From positions 65,427 to 129,426 of the forward strand of contig JADKBN010000013.1 in the NCBI GenBank assembly GCA_016715065.1: a stretch of 64,000 nt of DNA. The letters are read 5' to 3'. This DNA is from Fibrobacterota bacterium (GTDB lineage Bacteria > Fibrobacterota > Fibrobacteria > UBA5070). Position 1 is the first letter of the stretch. Every line of letters begins with the position of its first letter. The notes below the pieces were generated by a model. That model was not told the DNA's origin. It saw only the letters and a program-made list of their open reading frames with translations, and did not search any database. Positions 18,548-27,221 of this stretch are shown one piece after another. A program made the translations under genes and the position numbers.

Positions 18548-19375
18548 ATGAAAACCGCGATTTCACTCGCGCTGGCCATTTTGGTCGGTGCCCCTGGCCT
18601 GTGGGCACAGGATTGCACCGAAGGCGTGGACTGGACCAAGCGCGTGGTTTGCGCCAAGGGCATCGGAGGGATCAACCCCAAGCAGCACCAGTCCGCCGCC
18701 CGTCCCGGTGCGATCCGCACCGCCCAGGTCTTGGCGTTGCGCCAGGCTTTGGAGCTGGTGAAGGGCATTCCCATCACCTCCACCACCACGGTGGCCAACG
18801 GGATGAGCTCCGACGACAACGTCCGCACCAAAGTGGAAGGCTTCGTGAAGGGGTTCCAGTTCGGGGCACCGCACTACATGGACGATTTGACCATCGAACT
18901 GTTTGTCCAGCTTCCTTTGGACGGCATTGGCGAGATCGTGATGCCCGCCTCCGTGGGAGTCAAGTCCAGCGTCCAGGCGTGGAGCTTCGGCGAGGACGGC
19001 AAAGGCGCACCCCCGCAAGGTCTGAGGTCCACCGTGTTCACCGGCCTGGTGGTGGATGCCCGCGGCCTGGGTGTTTTGCCCGCCTTGGCCCCGCGCATCT
19101 TGGAAAACGGCGGCAAGGAGCTGTACGGCACGGCCAACGTGGAGCAAGCCTGGGCGGCCAAACACGGTTTGGCGGGCTACGCCAAGTCGTTGGACGCCGC
19201 GCGCGCCCTGAAGGATCGCGTGGGTGAGAACCCCTGCGTGATCAAGGCCGCTTCCGCCTCAGGCGCATCCAAGACCGACCTGGTGGTGAGCACCGAAGAC
19301 GCCCTCTCGCTGAAGGGTGCCGCCCAGAATCTGAAATTCCTTTCCGAGGCCCGCGTGGTCTTCATCGTGGATTGA
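18548..19375 (+). CDS. Secreted LPP20-like protein, first gene of an envelope operon
   Basis: 275 residues with a signal peptide (AISLALAILVGAPGLWAQ). The segment AIRTAQVLALRQALELVKG followed by a strand-rich stretch is like the LPP20/FlgT-type fold, in which a helix of conserved alanines packs against a sheet. This similarity is by pattern only. ATG at 18548 has GGAGG just upstream; the longer frame from 18446 lacks a ribosome site. It is followed 14 bases later by the TPR-SLH lipoprotein and then by another gene of the same general type, so a common envelope complex is likely. Confidence 0.75.
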   Translation: MKTAISLALAILVGAPGLWAQDCTEGVDWTKRVVCAKGIGGINPKQHQSAARPGAIRTAQVLALRQALELVKGIPITSTTTVANGMSSDDNVRTKVEGFVKGFQFGAPHYMDDLTIELFVQLPLDGIGEIVMPASVGVKSSVQAWSFGEDGKGAPPQGLRSTVFTGLVVDARGLGVLPALAPRILENGGKELYGTANVEQAWAAKHGLAGYAKSLDAARALKDRVGENPCVIKAASASGASKTDLVVSTEDALSLKGAAQNLKFLSEARVVFIVD

Positions 19376-19389
19376 GGAGCGATCACCCC

Positions 19390-20535
19390 ATGAACCGACA
19401 CCAAAGAATTCTGATCGCCGGCTGCACCCTGCTTGCCTTGAGTGGCTGCGGCCCCAAGCGCCAAGCGGCCGGCGCGATGGACGATGCCCGCGTGCATGCC
19501 GAACGCGGCAAACAATACGTGGACTCCCGCGACCTGGTCCGCGCCCGTGACGAATTCCGTCTGGCGCTGGAACTGGATGCCAAATACCCGGCCGCTTTGG
19601 CGGGATTGGCCGTGGTGGAAGCCCGCGAAGGTCGTTTCGACGATGCCTCCAAAAAAGCGGATGCCGCCGTGAGCGCATCCCGCGATGTTCCCGATGGATT
19701 CGTGGCCCGCGCCATCGTGATCGCCGAGTCCAACCGTGCCAAGGATTCCGATGCATGGCTGTCCGCTGCCGAAGACGAATTCGAGAAGGCTCTCAAACGC
19801 GGCGAGAAGAATCCGGAAACCTGGCTGCGCCGTGCCCAGGTGCGCCAGATGGCGTTGCACCTGAAGGAAGCCGGCGAGGCCTACCGCAAGGTGTTGGAGA
19901 TCGATGGGGCCTTCACCGAGGCGGCCAACGCCGGATGGGCCAGGCTCCAGAAGATCGAACGCGCCGGGCCTGTCACCAAAGTCGGCAAGCGCATCGCCTT
20001 GGCGGACACTCTGACGCGCGCCGATGCCGCGGTGCTCTATATCGCCGAGCTCCAATTGGACCGGATCCTGGCGCGCACCCGCGGTGAAAAGGCGGACACG
20101 GCCTTCCGTGCGCCGGATGATCCGCGCAATGCGAAATCCACGGATTCCGCCAAGGCGGTGGCGCCGGACGTGACGGGCCACTGGGCCAAGAACTTTGTGC
20201 AGGACGCGGTGAAACTCGGGATGCGCGGCCTGCAGGTGGGAGCGGATGGCAATTTCCGTCCCAACCAGCCCCTCAATCGCGCCGAGTTCGCGCTGTTGGC
20301 GGAAGACGCCCTGATGGCCGCCCTTGGCGATAAGACCCTTGCCACCCGCTACATCGGGTCGCCGCCGCGGTTTTCGGATGTTTCGGCCGGGAGCCCGTAT
20401 TTCAATGCGATTTGCGACGCGGTGGACCACAACGTCATGAATCCCAACGGTGACGGCTCCTTCGGGGCCCTGGCACCGGTCAGCGGCGCGGATGCCTTGC
20501 TGACCGTCCGTCTCATCAAGGATCTGCGCAAGTGA
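19390..20535 (+). CDS. TPR and S-layer-homology (SLH) domain lipoprotein
   Basis: 381 residues. A signal sequence ends in a lipobox (LLALSGC). Residues of about 30-190 are TPR-like helical pairs (YVDSRDLVRARDEFRLALEL; YPAALAGLAVVEAREGRFDDA; LKEAGEAYRKVLEID). The last 120 residues hold two SLH-type repeats (DVTGHWAKNFVQDAVKLGM; FSDVSAGSPYFNAICDAV). SLH domains usually bind cell-wall or envelope polymers, and in Gram-negative lineages they can tether the outer membrane. GAGGAG lies 10 bases before the ATG. Its stop overlaps the start of the next gene by 4 bases (GTGA). Confidence 0.85.
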   Translation: MNRHQRILIAGCTLLALSGCGPKRQAAGAMDDARVHAERGKQYVDSRDLVRARDEFRLALELDAKYPAALAGLAVVEAREGRFDDASKKADAAVSASRDVPDGFVARAIVIAESNRAKDSDAWLSAAEDEFEKALKRGEKNPETWLRRAQVRQMALHLKEAGEAYRKVLEIDGAFTEAANAGWARLQKIERAGPVTKVGKRIALADTLTRADAAVLYIAELQLDRILARTRGEKADTAFRAPDDPRNAKSTDSAKAVAPDVTGHWAKNFVQDAVKLGMRGLQVGADGNFRPNQPLNRAEFALLAEDALMAALGDKTLATRYIGSPPRFSDVSAGSPYFNAICDAVDHNVMNPNGDGSFGALAPVSGADALLTVRLIKDLRK

Positions 20536-21668
20536 GCGCCCGTGGTCTGTGGATCGGGGTGCTCGCGCTGGCAGGGACGTTGTTCGCCCAAACCGCCGGG
20601 GATGTGCGCGTGGAAGCGACAGGATTTGGTCCCAGCATCGAGGCGGCCACAAGATCCGCGCAGCGATCGGCGGTGGAAAAGGGAATCGGGCAGGTGATCC
20701 AGAGCCAGACGGAACTGGAGAACTACCAACTGAAGAAGGACCTGGTCATCACGCGCGCGGAAGGCGCGGTGAAGTCGTTTGACATCAAGAAACGTGAACA
20801 GGGGCCTGACGGGGCCTGGGAAGTGACCATCGATGCGGTGGTCTCCAAGGCACAGATCCGTCAGGACCTGTTGGCGATGGCCATCTTGAGATCCGCCGTG
20901 GGAAATCCTCGTGTTTCCATTTTGGTCAAGGAATCCCTGTTGGGCGTGCCACGCTTGGATGGAGCGGTGGAACACCAGGTGGCCCAGGCCTTTTTGGATC
21001 GCGAGTTCAAGGTGATGAACCCGTCGGGCGCCATGCGCACGGAACGGGCTCGTGAAATGACCCTGGCACTGGATGGCGACGCCAAGGTGGCCTCCGCTCT
21101 GGGCCAGGAAATGGGTGCGGAAGTGGTGATCGTGGGCACGGCCCAATCGCTGGAAGCCGACATGAGCCAGAATCCCTATTTCAAGAATTCGGGGATGAAG
21201 TCGGTGTCGGGCACGGTGGTGCTGAAGGCCATCGACGTGCAGACCCGCGAGATCCTCGCCACATCCACTGCCGACGAAGCCGCTGTGCACCCCAATCCTT
21301 CGGCGGCGGGAACGCAGGCGCTGGAGAAGGCAGCCAAAAAAGCGCTCGATGCCGCCAAGACGGGAATGATCGACCAATTGGTCAAGGCCTGGGAGAACAA
21401 GGCCAACAACGGGATGCATCTGAAGGTGACCGTTCGTGCCGTGCCCAATTTCGCGTCTTCCCAGATCGTGGAAGAAGACATCCGCTCCCAGGCGGTGTCT
21501 GCCGAGACCACCCGGTTCGCCGACAAGCTCATGACAATGGACGTGGTCTGGCGCGGCACCATGGCCGATTTCTGTCAGGCCGTGGACGGACGCAAGATCA
21601 ACAAGGACCGCAACACCCTGAACGTGGTGTCGCGCGAAGGCAATGCGGTGGTGATCGAGGTGAAATGA
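20532..21668 (+). CDS. Secreted FlgT-like/LPP20-like protein
   Basis: 378 residues with a signal peptide (GVLALAGTLFAQ). The N-terminal segment (VRVEATGFGPSIEAATRSAQ, then AVEKGIGQVIQSQTELENY) is the pattern of FlgT N-terminal or LPP20 domains: a VxAxGxG strand and a helix of alanines that ends with GxxVxSxT. A middle domain (LGQEMGAEVVIVGTAQS) resembles the second FlgT-type domain. In Vibrio, FlgT builds the flagellar H-ring, but no flagellar genes are present, so a general outer-membrane role is more likely. The GTG start at 20532 overlaps the previous stop, giving coupled translation. Confidence 0.75.
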   Translation: MSARGLWIGVLALAGTLFAQTAGDVRVEATGFGPSIEAATRSAQRSAVEKGIGQVIQSQTELENYQLKKDLVITRAEGAVKSFDIKKREQGPDGAWEVTIDAVVSKAQIRQDLLAMAILRSAVGNPRVSILVKESLLGVPRLDGAVEHQVAQAFLDREFKVMNPSGAMRTERAREMTLALDGDAKVASALGQEMGAEVVIVGTAQSLEADMSQNPYFKNSGMKSVSGTVVLKAIDVQTREILATSTADEAAVHPNPSAAGTQALEKAAKKALDAAKTGMIDQLVKAWENKANNGMHLKVTVRAVPNFASSQIVEEDIRSQAVSAETTRFADKLMTMDVVWRGTMADFCQAVDGRKINKDRNTLNVVSREGNAVVIEVK

Positions 21669-21792
21669 TTCCTGGGCCATCCGGTGCGCGGATCGGCGCC
21701 CGGATGGATTCCGGCGCATCGGGACGGAAACGACGTTGCGCGGACGTGGATACGTTGTACGGTCGCGGAAAACGTTGTGGTTGTGGAAAACG

Positions 21793-21825
21793 TTGTAGAG
21801 ACGCCCCGGCGGGGCGTCTCTACAA
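21793..21825. repeat. Palindromic repeat, copy 1
   Basis: Perfect inverted repeat with 15-bp arms, TTGTAGAGACGCCCC and its complement, around the loop GGC. A second copy, differing at one position in each arm, is at 44696-44728. It lies after the three-gene envelope operon and could fold as a strong terminator. Just upstream GGAAAACGTTGT occurs twice in tandem (around 21767-21796). Confidence 0.85.
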
Positions 21826-21935
21826 TCGGTATCAACGTTTGGTTTCCGCGTTCGTTATTCACGTTCGTAATCCACGCCGGAAATCCGCCGCCGTTTCCAC
21901 GTCAATGGTGGGGACAATCGCCCCCCCGCATTTGT

Positions 21936-23861
21936 TCAGGGCACCGGCGTCTTCGCCACAACCATGCCGTCGCGCAATTTCGGCATAGATCGCGTGTCGC
22001 CCGTGTACAATTTCCGTCCATCCAGCGATCGCACCTCGATCGCGCCGATCCAACCCTGCAATCGTCCATCCACCACCATGGCGGTGACGGGGCGCGGGGA
22101 GGCGATGCCGGCGCGGGCCACGGAGCGCAGGGACACGCCGGATTTGGGTTCGTTCGCGTCCAGCAGCGCGGCGTACTTGGGGGCGGCCTTGCGCAGCGCG
22201 TCGCCCGTCAGGGCCGATTGCGCGTAGGTTTCCAGGTGCCCCCACGATCCGTATTTGCTTTCCCGTCCGCCCACGTACGAGAAGGCCGCGTACAGGGCGC
22301 AGTCCACCGAATCGTGCAGTTGGAGGTTTTTCAGGTAGAGGTCGTACATGCCCTGATCGATCTGGGCGTCCCACACCGCCTGGTTGTAGGGCCAGTCGCC
22401 TTGGTTGTGCGGCTGGGCGTGCTGTCCGCCTTCGTACACCAGGAACTTGCCGATCTTGAAGGACTTGAGGATCCGTACCGTTTCCAGGGTCCAGAGCCGG
22501 GTGGTGTAGGTGAAGCCGATCCCGATGGCCTTCACAACGTCCGATGCCTTGACCGTGTCGGGCTTCTTCATCCAGCGGTCGTGGAAGTAGTTGTTGAGGA
22601 GCGAATCGTGGGCGCGCGGAATCACCGATTGGGGGATCGGGTCGCCTTCGCCGATCTCGAAACCCATGTATCCGGCCACGGAAAACGCATCGGGACGGAT
22701 CTTCATGGTATCGATCAGATAGCCCAGGATGCGACGGGAATTGTCCGTCCACGCATGCTGGCCGGTGGCCACGGTCACCAACCGCGAGCGCTGCGAAGCC
22801 CACACGGGTTCCCAGATCCGGAACAGTCGGCCCATCATCCATGCGTCCTTTTCCGGATGGCAGTAGCTGGCGGTATCGCCACAGACGCGAAGGCCCACCT
22901 TCTTCAAGCTGTCGCGGATGGGGTCGGCGGCGAGGAGGCCGTGGACCTTGGTGTCCCACGCCACGTCCATGCCGTTCTGGCCCACCCAGTGCGCCTGGTC
23001 GAATCCCCAGTTCCACACCTCGTTGGAGTATTCCACGTAGGTGTGCAGATCTTGTCGCAAGCTGTCGCGAAACAGCACGGCCAACTTTTGCAAGTAGTCG
23101 TCGTCGGCCGCGTGGGGAGTGCAGATCCAGGCGTGCGCGCCCAACTGGTTGGAAAGCGCGATGGCGTGTTCCCATGGCATGCCCTTGCCTTCGCCGAAAG
23201 TGCGGTATCCGGGCACGGGGCGGTCCGACCACTTCACCTGGCGCGAGCCGTTGGTGGCGGTCCAGTCCATGAAGCGCAGCGCGTGGAACGCCTTCAGTCC
23301 GCGCACGAAGTCGGGATCGAACAGGGGCGCGCCGCCGGGAGTGGAGGCGTATTCGACTGGAGTCAGGTGCAGATCGCGGACGGGGTCGGCCGCATCGGAG
23401 GAGTCCACCGTCATCCAGGCGTGCTCGCAGCTTCCGTCGAAGCGGATCACCTTTCCGGAGGCGGCGGAGCGTTCGGAGGACCCGCCGTTCCAAGTGAGCT
23501 TCCCCTTGCCCTGGTAGGTCAGCGTGTAATCCCCCGCGCGACAATTGTTGACCATGGTCTTCATCTTGGTGCGGACCGATCCCACCATCTGCGGGGAGCG
23601 TGTGGGCCAGCCATCGGGCCGGATCGCCAGGCTGTCGGCGGTCTGGTCGTCCCATGGGCCACCTTCGTGGTAGGCGATCCATGCGCCTGAACCGAGCATG
23701 GGGTCCAGATAAGGGACGCGATCCCAGTAGCTCGCGCCCTGGATGTTCATGGCCACGGGAAGGCTGGGCAAGGGGCCGGTCCAGGCGTGGAGGGTCAGCG
23801 AGGACACGGCGAGGGTCGCGCAGGTCGCGCGTGCGGCGCGGTGGAAAATCCGGGTGTTCAT
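21936..23861 (-). CDS. Secreted glycoside-hydrolase-like protein (GH-A clan type), 641 aa
   Basis: Signal peptide at the N-terminus (FHRAARATCATLAVSSLTLHA). The middle contains WEHAIALSNQLGAHAWIC, DLHTYVEYSNEVWNW with an Asn-Glu pair placed as in GH-A clan acid/base sites, and later FLVYEGGQH with a Glu placed as a nucleophile. This suggests a TIM-barrel glycoside hydrolase or a close non-catalytic relative; the substrate is unknown. The C-terminus (IEVRSLDGRKLYTG) resembles the type IX-like C-terminal modules of the 12.9-16.8 kb family. GAGGAG lies 6 bases before the ATG. It follows the LRR lipoprotein by 22 bases, so it is the third gene of the TIGR02147 operon. Confidence 0.7.
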   Translation of the reverse strand: MNTRIFHRAARATCATLAVSSLTLHAWTGPLPSLPVAMNIQGASYWDRVPYLDPMLGSGAWIAYHEGGPWDDQTADSLAIRPDGWPTRSPQMVGSVRTKMKTMVNNCRAGDYTLTYQGKGKLTWNGGSSERSAASGKVIRFDGSCEHAWMTVDSSDAADPVRDLHLTPVEYASTPGGAPLFDPDFVRGLKAFHALRFMDWTATNGSRQVKWSDRPVPGYRTFGEGKGMPWEHAIALSNQLGAHAWICTPHAADDDYLQKLAVLFRDSLRQDLHTYVEYSNEVWNWGFDQAHWVGQNGMDVAWDTKVHGLLAADPIRDSLKKVGLRVCGDTASYCHPEKDAWMMGRLFRIWEPVWASQRSRLVTVATGQHAWTDNSRRILGYLIDTMKIRPDAFSVAGYMGFEIGEGDPIPQSVIPRAHDSLLNNYFHDRWMKKPDTVKASDVVKAIGIGFTYTTRLWTLETVRILKSFKIGKFLVYEGGQHAQPHNQGDWPYNQAVWDAQIDQGMYDLYLKNLQLHDSVDCALYAAFSYVGGRESKYGSWGHLETYAQSALTGDALRKAAPKYAALLDANEPKSGVSLRSVARAGIASPRPVTAMVVDGRLQGWIGAIEVRSLDGRKLYTGDTRSMPKLRDGMVVAKTPVP

Positions 23862-23883
23862 GGGAATCTCCTCGTTTCTTCTC

Positions 23884-25299
23884 TTAAGGGCAATTGGTTC
23901 GGATGTTCTGTCGCCAGCTGGCGCCGGCGAGCGAATCGAGTTTGGCGGCCAGGGGCGGATCCATCGGGCACAGCGAAAGCCCGTAGATCTCCAGGTGCGT
24001 GAGGGGCAGGCGGGCCATCGAGGCGGGCAGACGGGAAAGCGTGGAGCTGGACAGGCGCAGGTCGGTAAGGGAGGCCATGCTGCCCAGGGAATCGGGCAGT
24101 GCCGTCAGCGGGTTCTTGTCCAGTTGCAGGATGCGAAGCGACGGTAGACGTTCGAAGGAATCGGGGAGCGCGGTCAGGAGATTGGTTTCGGCCCACAACT
24201 GGTCCAACGAATCCAAATGGTGGAAGCCGTCGGGAAGGGCTTGGATGCGATTTTGGAAGATGCCCAGGATGCCCAGTCGCCGGAGCTGGATCAGACTCCG
24301 TGGCAGGGAATCCAGTTGGTTGGAGCCCAGTCCCAGGTACCAGAGTCGGCCAAGCTCCCCGAGCCAATCCGGGAGCTTGGCCAAATCGCACGAATCGAGA
24401 TCCAGAATCCGCAGGGAGTCCATGCCCCGCACGGCACCGGGAAGCGAGTCCAGCGGATTGCGCGACAGGTCCAGCACATCGATGGACTTCAGGGCTCCGA
24501 TGTTCCCAGGCAGCCTCCGGAGCCGGTTGCGGGAAAGGTCCAGTTCCAGGAGGAAGTTCAGGGATCCCAGTGCGGGGTGGATCTCCTGCAATCCCAGTCC
24601 GGCGAGGTCCAGGCGCGCGCGCCGACCGCGGATCGAAGAAGTGACGGAATCTGTCGAGATGTGCGCCAGTCCGGAAAGGTCCAGGAATCGCCGAAGCGCC
24701 AGGGAATCCATCGATCCATCGGCGGGCCAGATCGTTTCGATCGATGTGCCGGAGATCAGAATCTTGCCCTGGGCGCCGGCGGGTAGGGCCACCGGGCCGT
24801 CGAAGCCTTCGCAGCGGATGCGCGCGGCGCCGGAGGGCAGAGCCTGGAAACGGACAGTGCCGTCGGCTCCCGCTTGCAATCTGCGCCCCAGGCCGGGCAG
24901 CGAGGCGCTCGCGCCGGGGCGCAATCCGGAAACGACCAGTTCGGAAAGGGGTGACACCACCACTTTCGCCGAGCGCGCCGTGCCGCTGGGAAGGCTTTGG
25001 AAGGCGCCAGCGCTGTCGCCGGAGCGCACTTCGATCCAGACGCGCTGTGCCGATTCGCCCAGACGCACCACTCCGGATTCGTCTGTGCGCGCTTCCGAGG
25101 GCGCGCTGGTGGAGGTGTCGTCGTCGGGACGGGTCAGCACGCGGGCGTTGGCGATAGGCCTGTTCTGGGCGTCCACCACCGACACCTGGATGGTGTTGGT
25201 GGTCTCCGATCCGGTGCCTCCCGCGAGGCGGTCGTCCGACCCGCAGGACCAGAGTCCGAGCGTGGCCGCCGCCATCGCGATGGTTGTCCGGCGCGTCAT
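23884..25299 (-). CDS. Leucine-rich-repeat surface lipoprotein of the TIGR02147 module
   Basis: 471 residues. Lipobox LGLWSC at the N-terminus, followed by GGTGSETTN and a carboxypeptidase-regulatory-like domain (IQVSVVDAQNRPIANARVLT). From about residue 230 there are at least nine leucine-rich repeats of the bacterial type (LxxLDLSRNxLxxLPxx). These usually form curved binding surfaces, so a cell-surface binding role is likely. The N-terminal sequence after the lipid-modified Cys is shared with the lipoprotein at 63076, which also follows a TIGR02147 gene. The start overlaps the regulator stop as ATGA. Confidence 0.88.
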   Translation of the reverse strand: MTRRTTIAMAAATLGLWSCGSDDRLAGGTGSETTNTIQVSVVDAQNRPIANARVLTRPDDDTSTSAPSEARTDESGVVRLGESAQRVWIEVRSGDSAGAFQSLPSGTARSAKVVVSPLSELVVSGLRPGASASLPGLGRRLQAGADGTVRFQALPSGAARIRCEGFDGPVALPAGAQGKILISGTSIETIWPADGSMDSLALRRFLDLSGLAHISTDSVTSSIRGRRARLDLAGLGLQEIHPALGSLNFLLELDLSRNRLRRLPGNIGALKSIDVLDLSRNPLDSLPGAVRGMDSLRILDLDSCDLAKLPDWLGELGRLWYLGLGSNQLDSLPRSLIQLRRLGILGIFQNRIQALPDGFHHLDSLDQLWAETNLLTALPDSFERLPSLRILQLDKNPLTALPDSLGSMASLTDLRLSSSTLSRLPASMARLPLTHLEIYGLSLCPMDPPLAAKLDSLAGASWRQNIRTNCP

Positions 25300-26135
25300 G
25301 TCGCGCCCCCGTCAAAATCCGACAGGGGAAAGGTTTGCAGGTTCACCTGGTAGACCACATCCGGCTTGCGGGCTTCCGCCGAAAGTTGGATCAGGCTGTC
25401 GCGCACGGCGGCCAGGCGTTCGCGCACCAGGGGCATGTCTTCCTGATCGAAACTCAACGTGAGGCTGGAAATGTCGCGTCGATCCGGATCGTGCCGTTCC
25501 AGGGCTTCCTTGGCCAGATCCATCATCTGTGCTTGGTAGCCTCGCACGGCGGCCTTGGCTCCTTCCGGCGGGCTCGCCACGAAGGCGTCCATCAGCTCCC
25601 AGCCCTTGGTTTTGCGCTTGACCAAGCCGAGCTCTTCCAGGAGCGCGATGGATGCGGTCACCTCGGAAACGCTCACGGCGGGGCGGAGCATCCGGGAGAT
25701 CCGTTCCGGTGTGGCTTTCGTTCCCAGCATGGCCAGCAGAGAGCGGACCGGGGCGTGGTACCACCGACTGTAATAGGCCAGTTGGCGCTCGCCCAAGGTT
25801 TTGCGCTGCGGCGATTTGAGGCTCATCACCCGTTCGAAAGCCTCGGCGCGTTCGGTGGTCTCCTTGGCTTTGGCGAAGGCGACCAGGGCCGAGAAATAGG
25901 TGGATTCGCGCTCGCCCAATTTGCAGAGCCGACAGAACGGTTCCAGCGAACGCTGCGAGAGATGCTCCTGGCCTTGCAGGACTTTCGCGATCCATCCGGC
26001 GTCCACACCGGTGCGCAAGGCCATCTGCCGATACGAGAAAAACCGGTCGGCCTCCTTGCGGGCCAGGTAGTGGTCGCGCAGGAAGGTCCGATAATCGAGG
26101 TAGCCGAAGATGTCGGGCGTCGAGCCGGAGTCCAT
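25296..26135 (-). CDS. TIGR02147 family protein (Fibrobacter-type regulator)
   Basis: 279 residues matching the TIGR02147 family: FGYLDYRTFLRDHYLARK at the N-terminus, a helix-turn-helix-like stretch (YRQMALRTGVDAGWIAKVLQG), YYSRWYHAPVRSLL in the middle, a second winged-helix-like part (SEVTASIALLEELGLVKRK) and VVYQVNLQTFPLS at the end. The family is abundant in Fibrobacter and of unknown biochemical function; DNA binding is inferred. The gene heads a three-gene operon and has no Shine-Dalgarno sequence; TATCGT sits 6 bases before the ATG. The palindrome at 26193 is a candidate operator. Confidence 0.9.
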   Translation of the reverse strand: MDSGSTPDIFGYLDYRTFLRDHYLARKEADRFFSYRQMALRTGVDAGWIAKVLQGQEHLSQRSLEPFCRLCKLGERESTYFSALVAFAKAKETTERAEAFERVMSLKSPQRKTLGERQLAYYSRWYHAPVRSLLAMLGTKATPERISRMLRPAVSVSEVTASIALLEELGLVKRKTKGWELMDAFVASPPEGAKAAVRGYQAQMMDLAKEALERHDPDRRDISSLTLSFDQEDMPLVRERLAAVRDSLIQLSAEARKPDVVYQVNLQTFPLSDFDGGAT

Positions 26136-26192
26136 CTTCCCACGATACCATCTTGAGGGGGTTTTCCGGGGGGCGGATCACCTGAAATCCGG

Positions 26193-26205
26193 TGAGGTAA
26201 CCTCA
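26193..26205. promoter_or_regulatory. Candidate operator palindrome between the TIGR02147 operon and pyrF
   Basis: TGAGGTAACCTCA is a perfect 13-base palindrome in the 200-base divergent region. The half-site ACCTCAACGC recurs as a direct repeat at about 26271-26280. Autoregulation by the TIGR02147 protein is an inference. Confidence 0.4.
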
Positions 26206-26321
26206 ACGCTCAAAGTCCCATATAAACGAGTCCATTGAGGACCGTCTTGGCGTTTCAATGGCCTTGTACCTCAACGCCGTGTGGCTTCCTTTTCCTTGCT
26301 GCCCACACCACTGGGCAAGGT

Positions 26322-26329
26322 TACCTTTG
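26322..26329 (+). promoter_or_regulatory. TAnnTTTG promoter box of pyrF
   Basis: TACCTTTG, an exact match to the Bacteroidetes-type -7 consensus. Only 8 bases separate TACCTT from the ATG, so transcription would start at or next to the start codon. No Shine-Dalgarno sequence is present. Confidence 0.5.
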
Positions 26330-26335
26330 ACCGCC

Positions 26336-27196
26336 ATGGCCACCCTATCGGAAAAAATCGGCGCCCGCACGCGTGCGGTGGGAAACAACGTCTGCTTCGG
26401 GATCGACCCGATCCTGGAAAGGATCCCGCTGGAAGGCGCGCCGGATCAGGTCGTGGAACGGTTTGGGCTGGGCTTTTTGGAGGCTTGCCTCAAGCGTGGC
26501 GTGATGCCTGCCGCCGTCAAGCCAAACGCGGCCTATTACGAGGCCTTGGGCCCCAAAGCGGTGGATTCTCTGCAAAAGGTTTGCGCGGCCTGGCGCGAGG
26601 CCGGGGTGTTCGTGGTGTTGGATGCCAAGCGCGGCGACATCGGGAAATCCTCGGGGGCCTACGCGCAAGCGGCCTTTGGTCCGTTTTGTGCCAGCGCCGT
26701 GACGGTTGCGCCGTACATGGGCCGCGATTCGGTGGAGCCGTTTCTGACCTCCCCGGAAGCCGCAGCCTTCCTGCTTCTGCGCACCTCCAACCCCGGCGCC
26801 CGCGACTTCCAGGATCTGATGATCGACGGCGAGCCGTTGTACCTGCATGTGGCGCGCAAGGCCCTTTCCTGGGCTGGTTCGGAAAAGATGGGATTCGTGG
26901 TGGGGGCCACCGCCCCGCAGGAATTGGAAACCATCGCCGCTTGGTTTGCCCGCGAAGGACGCCAGGCTTCGTTTCTGATCCCGGGCGTGTCGGTGCCGGG
27001 AGTAGCCGGTGGACAGGGTGGCGGCATCGACGAGGTGGTGCGCCGCCTGCGCGGGGGCGGCTCCGACCCTTGGATCCACCTGGTCAACGCGAGCTCCGGA
27101 TTGAACTTCGCCTGGGAGCGCGACGGAAATCGTCAAGCATGGGCCGAAGCCGGTGCGTGCGCGCTGGAAGAGCTCGCCGCCATCGCGGGTCTGTGA
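26336..27196 (+). CDS. pyrF: Orotidine 5'-phosphate decarboxylase (type 2)
   Basis: 286 residues. It converts OMP to UMP, the last step of de novo UMP synthesis, in the cytosol. The catalytic segment VLDAKRGDIGKSS carries the Lys and Asp residues of the family in its type 2 form, VCFGIDP is the first strand, and the phosphate-binding end has IPGVSVPG. The longer frame starting at 26258 has no ribosome site. ATG at 26336 gives the standard N-terminus (ATLSEKIGARTRAVGN) and fits the TACCTTTG box. It is divergent from the TIGR02147 operon and followed 25 bases later by the ygiD-like gene, which has its own promoter box. Confidence 0.95.
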   Translation: MATLSEKIGARTRAVGNNVCFGIDPILERIPLEGAPDQVVERFGLGFLEACLKRGVMPAAVKPNAAYYEALGPKAVDSLQKVCAAWREAGVFVVLDAKRGDIGKSSGAYAQAAFGPFCASAVTVAPYMGRDSVEPFLTSPEAAAFLLLRTSNPGARDFQDLMIDGEPLYLHVARKALSWAGSEKMGFVVGATAPQELETIAAWFAREGRQASFLIPGVSVPGVAGGQGGGIDEVVRRLRGGGSDPWIHLVNASSGLNFAWERDGNRQAWAEAGACALEELAAIAGL

Positions 27197-27209
27197 GATC
27201 GCTTCCTGG

Positions 27210-27215
27210 TAGATT
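27210..27215 (+). promoter_or_regulatory. TAnnTT promoter box of the ygiD-like gene
   Basis: TAGATT followed by GA, 6 bases before the ATG at 27222. The short spacing implies a leaderless transcript. Confidence 0.45.
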
Positions 27216-27221
27216 GAGGGC

